Assembly (NCBI GenBank): GCA_027293795.1
Contig: JAPYLE010000232.1
Location: forward strand, 1-8,491
Length of the DNA: 8,491 nucleotides
Direction of reading: 5' to 3'
From: Rickettsia endosymbiont of Ixodes persulcatus
GTDB lineage: Bacteria > Pseudomonadota > Alphaproteobacteria > Rickettsiales > Rickettsiaceae
Part shown: positions 6,379 to 8,491 of the stretch, piece by piece
Layout: every line of letters begins with the position of its first letter
Position numbering within the stretch: the stretch's first letter is position 1
Translations under genes and position numbers: made by a program
The notes under the pieces: model-generated
Told to the model about the DNA's origin: nothing
Database searches by the model: none
The model's input: only the letters and a program-made list of their open reading frames with translations

Positions 6379-7433
6379 TTTCTTCTATATCTATTACCAA
6401 GGCTAGTTAATACTTCATACCCGATAGTACCTATAATACTCGCTATTTTATCAGGTGTGCAATGATTTCCGATAATTTCTGCTTCCTGCCCTAGAAAAAT
6501 ATCAGAAGGTGGTAGATCGGTAACATCGATATTTATCAAATCCATCGATACTCGCCCTACTATAGGAACGCCGTGACCGTTAATAAACACTTCGCCTTGA
6601 TTACTAAAATTACGGCTATATCCGTCGGCATAACCAAGCGGTAATGTTGCAATAACACTGTCACGCTTAGTGGTAAAAGTCATATTATAACCGATATAGC
6701 TATCTAGTGTCAAATTCTGTAAGTGAATTATGGGGGCTTTTAAGGTTATGGGATTTTGCATTAAAGGTTTAAGACCGTATAAAGCAGCCCCCGGTCTTAC
6801 TAAATCAAAATGGTAATCCTGCCCTAAAAATATGCCGCCGGAATTAGCAAGGCTTGCTTTTGTACTTGGGAAATATCGTAAATAAGCTTTAAATTTGTTT
6901 AATTGTTCTAGGTTATAAGGATTATCTATTTCCTCGGATATAGCTAGATGGCTTATAATATATTGTAAATTTAGCCCTTTTAACAAATCACGATTATTAA
7001 TTAACTGCTCTATCTCATTAGAGCTTAAGCCGAGACGATTAATTCCCGTATTAAAATGTAAATAACAAGGTAATAATCGGTTTTTCAAATTACCGAATTT
7101 TTGCCAAACTTTGATTTGCTTTAAGTTATTTAGAACAGGTATTAAATTATATTCTATAAGCTCTAAAGCATCATGCTCAAAAACACCGTTTAAGACTAAA
7201 ATATTAACATCTATTCCTAAAGCTTTGCGTACATTAACTCCTTCTTCACTTGAGGCTACAAAAAAATGTCTACAATTTTCTTCTATTAAAGCTTTAGAAA
7301 TTTGTACTGCTCCAAGACCGTAACCGTCGGCTTTAACGGCAGCACCGACTAACGAGGTTTTGCAAATATCTTGTAATAAAAAGTAATTATTTTTTATTGC
7401 AGATAGATTTATTTCTAGAGTACACAAGCTCAT
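6366..7433 (-). CDS. alr: Alanine racemase
   Basis: This PLP enzyme interconverts L- and D-alanine for peptidoglycan. I set the start at ATG 7431-7433 (MSLCTLEINLSAIKNNY), giving 355 residues, the usual length. The frame is open 48 codons further upstream (to 7577), but those codons encode the C-terminus of a decayed PRPP synthetase. Visible: PLP lysine Lys34 in AAVKADGYGLGA, Arg133 in FNTGINRLGL, NSGG 197-200, RPGAALYG 213-220, the second catalytic base Tyr249 in IGYNMTF, GYADGYSR 267-274, GRVSMD 293-298 and IGYEVLTSLGNRYRR 337-351. The position of the carbamylated Lys in Bacillus Alr looks like His126. The last four codons and stop (KYTR-TGA) use a palindromic repeat arm. The gene is probably functional. 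Confidence 0.9.
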   Translation of the reverse strand: MSLCTLEINLSAIKNNYFLLQDICKTSLVGAAVKADGYGLGAVQISKALIEENCRHFFVASSEEGVNVRKALGIDVNILVLNGVFEHDALELIEYNLIPVLNNLKQIKVWQKFGNLKNRLLPCYLHFNTGINRLGLSSNEIEQLINNRDLLKGLNLQYIISHLAISEEIDNPYNLEQLNKFKAYLRYFPSTKASLANSGGIFLGQDYHFDLVRPGAALYGLKPLMQNPITLKAPIIHLQNLTLDSYIGYNMTFTTKRDSVIATLPLGYADGYSRNFSNQGEVFINGHGVPIVGRVSMDLINIDVTDLPPSDIFLGQEAEIIGNHCTPDKIASIIGTIGYEVLTSLGNRYRRKYTR

Positions 7434-8283
7434 AGTATATTTCTTAACTCTTTTACGATGATAGGCAACAATTATATGAAATTTTGTAGATAAGTCACCT
7501 ACTTCTATAGTATCGGTAACAAAAATATTATCTATCACCGAATTTTCAATTTTATCTTTAGAATCAACAGAAAGCACGGCATGAGTTATAAAAGCATTAA
7601 CCGATAAAGCCGAATGTTTTTTAAAAACCTTGCTGCTTTACGGATTATTTCGCTGCTATCTATAATATCATCAATTAATATGCAATTTTCCCCTGGGCTT
7701 TACCTCTTATTTCTATCATCTTACAATTATTATTTATATCTCTTTCTTTGTTTATATAAGCTGAATCTATATTCAGTAAATTACTAATTTTTTGAACTCG
7801 GTCAATACTTCCTTTGTCGGGTGCAATGATGGTGAAATTGCTATAAGTTTTTAAAAACAGGATATATAAATTTGTAGGTTCGAGATTAGAAGCAGGAATA
7901 TTAAAAAATTTCTTTATTTTATCAGAATGTAAATCAATAGTAATTACATGGTTTACTCCGAGCTTCTCTAAAAAATCGGCTATTAACCTAGCAGGAATCG
8001 TAGATTGATTAAAACCTATATTATCTTGCCTTGCATAACCGAAATAAGGCATTATCAATATTATTCAATTTGCTCCCGCTTTTTTTGCTACATCTACTAG
8101 CAAGAACAGCTCAATTAATCGATCGTTAACGGGTTTTGAAGTAGATTGTACTACGATTACATCTTCATTATGAAGCGATTCTTGAATTTCTACTTTTATT
8201 TTGGAATCATTGAAATAGGTAATTCTCGGCTCAATATAATGCAGGAGTTTCGCACTTAGCAAAAAATATGTTAATCTAACAAA
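7434..8283 (-). pseudogene. prs: Decayed ribose-phosphate pyrophosphokinase (PRPP synthetase)
   Basis: An intact Prs makes PRPP from ribose 5-phosphate and ATP. Three stretches read in order as Prs. First, 8065-8283 (TYFNDSKIKVEIQESL, the F-x-D-x-E region), followed by an in-frame TGA at 8065-8067. The same frame then continues as MPYFGYARQD, VITIDLHSDKIKKFF and APDKGSIDRV to TAA at 7675-7677. Dropping one base near 7680 reads GKIAILIDDIIDSSEII, the PRPP-binding loop with its Thr-x-Gly-Thr lost. A further one-base loss in the T/A run at 7617-7627 leads to SALSVNAFITHAVLS and VTDTIE, ending at the alr start. The first ~10 residues are unclear: no ATG is seen and a stop lies near 8293. Total length is close to that of a short-form Prs. 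This fits the loss of nucleotide synthesis in Rickettsia, which imports host nucleotides. Confidence 0.88.
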
Positions 8284-8300
8284 AAAGAGTTTTAGTTAAG

Positions 8301-8357
8301 ATGGCAAGATCAAAATGTAGCAAAGACTTATATAAATCATTTTTACAAGCAAGTATA
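8301..8357 (+). pseudogene. Transposase N-terminal remnant (unassigned family)
   Basis: From ATG 8301 the plus strand reads MARSKCSKDLYKSFLQAS, which resembles, from memory, the start of a transposase found in several copies in Rickettsia; I cannot fix its IS family. The similarity ends near 8354, and the frame closes at TAG 8367-8369. The break coincides with a TATAGCTAGACC sequence that looks like the end of an IS630-type element, so the gene seems interrupted by that insertion. Confidence 0.45.
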
Positions 8358-8491
8358 GCTAGACCATAGGAAATAGGTACAGTTAAATAAACTTTAGTAC
8401 GTGTTCTACAGCCATACTGATATCTTTGAATTGCCCCGTAACTTTTCTTATTTCGTTCTTAATCTTAAACCAATAATGTTCTATAGGATTT
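8356..8491 (-). mobile_element. Partial IS630-family element, one end
   Basis: The window's right edge enters an insertion sequence. The transposase C-terminus lies at 8383-8490, followed by about 27 bp of non-coding DNA ending in TATAGCTAGACC, which I take as the element's terminus next to a TA target. The opposite end lies outside the window, so the inverted repeats cannot be compared. The boundary is inferred from where similarity to the other transposase stops. Confidence 0.5.
8383..8490 (-). CDS. IS630-family transposase, C-terminal fragment (continues beyond window)
   Basis: The minus strand reads NPIEHYWFKIKNEIRK then VTGQFKDISMAVEHVLKFI and a TAA stop (8383-8385). Asn-Pro-Ile-Glu-x-x-Trp is the hallmark around the last acidic residue (Glu) of the DDE triad in IS630/Tc1-mariner transposases. 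Only the last 35 codons are inside the window; whether the rest is intact is unknown. No lesion is seen in the visible part. Confidence 0.8.
   Translation of the reverse strand, partial: NPIEHYWFKIKNEIRKVTGQFKDISMAVEHVLKFI

Noticed and set aside
7111..7323. Plus-strand open frame of 70 codons
   Set aside because: It is antisense to alr, with no ribosome binding site or recognisable motif.
7675..8262. Two adjacent short genes in one frame, possibly a two-gene unit or stop-codon readthrough
   Set aside because: They are one prs frame split by a TGA, and two further frameshifts downstream make readthrough pointless.

Overview
The window is AT-rich chromosomal DNA from a member of the genus Rickettsia (obligate intracellular Alphaproteobacteria). 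Four things support this: the engB / argB-like / virB3 / virB4 gene order of the rickettsial vir homolog (rvh) type IV secretion locus; the dispersed palindromic repeats in most intergenic gaps; extensive gene decay; and recognisably rickettsial protein sequences. Species cannot be fixed from this sequence alone. The two different transposase remnants at the right end fit one of the mobile-element-rich lineages.

All intact genes lie on the minus strand, so transcription runs from high to low coordinates. Right to left: (i) 8301-8491 holds two transposase remnants facing each other, an IS630-family C-terminus and the first codons of another transposase, probably a nested insertion. (ii) 7434-8283 is a decayed PRPP synthetase gene (prs) with one in-frame stop and two single-base frameshifts. 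(iii) 6366-7433 is alanine racemase (alr), whose longest open frame runs back into the prs wreck and whose last codons lie in a palindromic repeat. (iv) 4583-6127 is mlaE-mlaF, the permease and ATPase of a phospholipid-trafficking ABC transporter. (v) 4294-4542 is a small membrane protein of unknown function. (vi) 3693-4219 is rpmB-rpmE, overlapping by ATGA and led by a near-ideal sigma70 promoter. (vii) 3332-3408 is the initiator tRNA. (viii) 2328-2972 is engB, overlapping an argB-like kinase gene with a degenerate active site. (ix) virB3, then, after a 199-bp repeat, virB4.

The most striking feature is at the left edge. The first 240 codons of virB4 are intact on the minus strand. The sequence then folds back: bases 1-132, read on the PLUS strand, encode what appears to be a much later internal segment of VirB4. 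The last 36 residues of the minus-strand open frame are therefore antisense of virB4 itself. Either the gene is broken by an inversion, or two virB4 copies recombined, or the assembly is chimeric here.

Functionally the window mixes translation genes (rpmB, rpmE, initiator tRNA, engB for ribosome assembly), envelope genes (alr for D-alanine in peptidoglycan, mlaEF for outer-membrane lipid asymmetry) and the start of a secretion apparatus. I see no wholly new multi-gene system. The novelty lies in rearrangement and decay.
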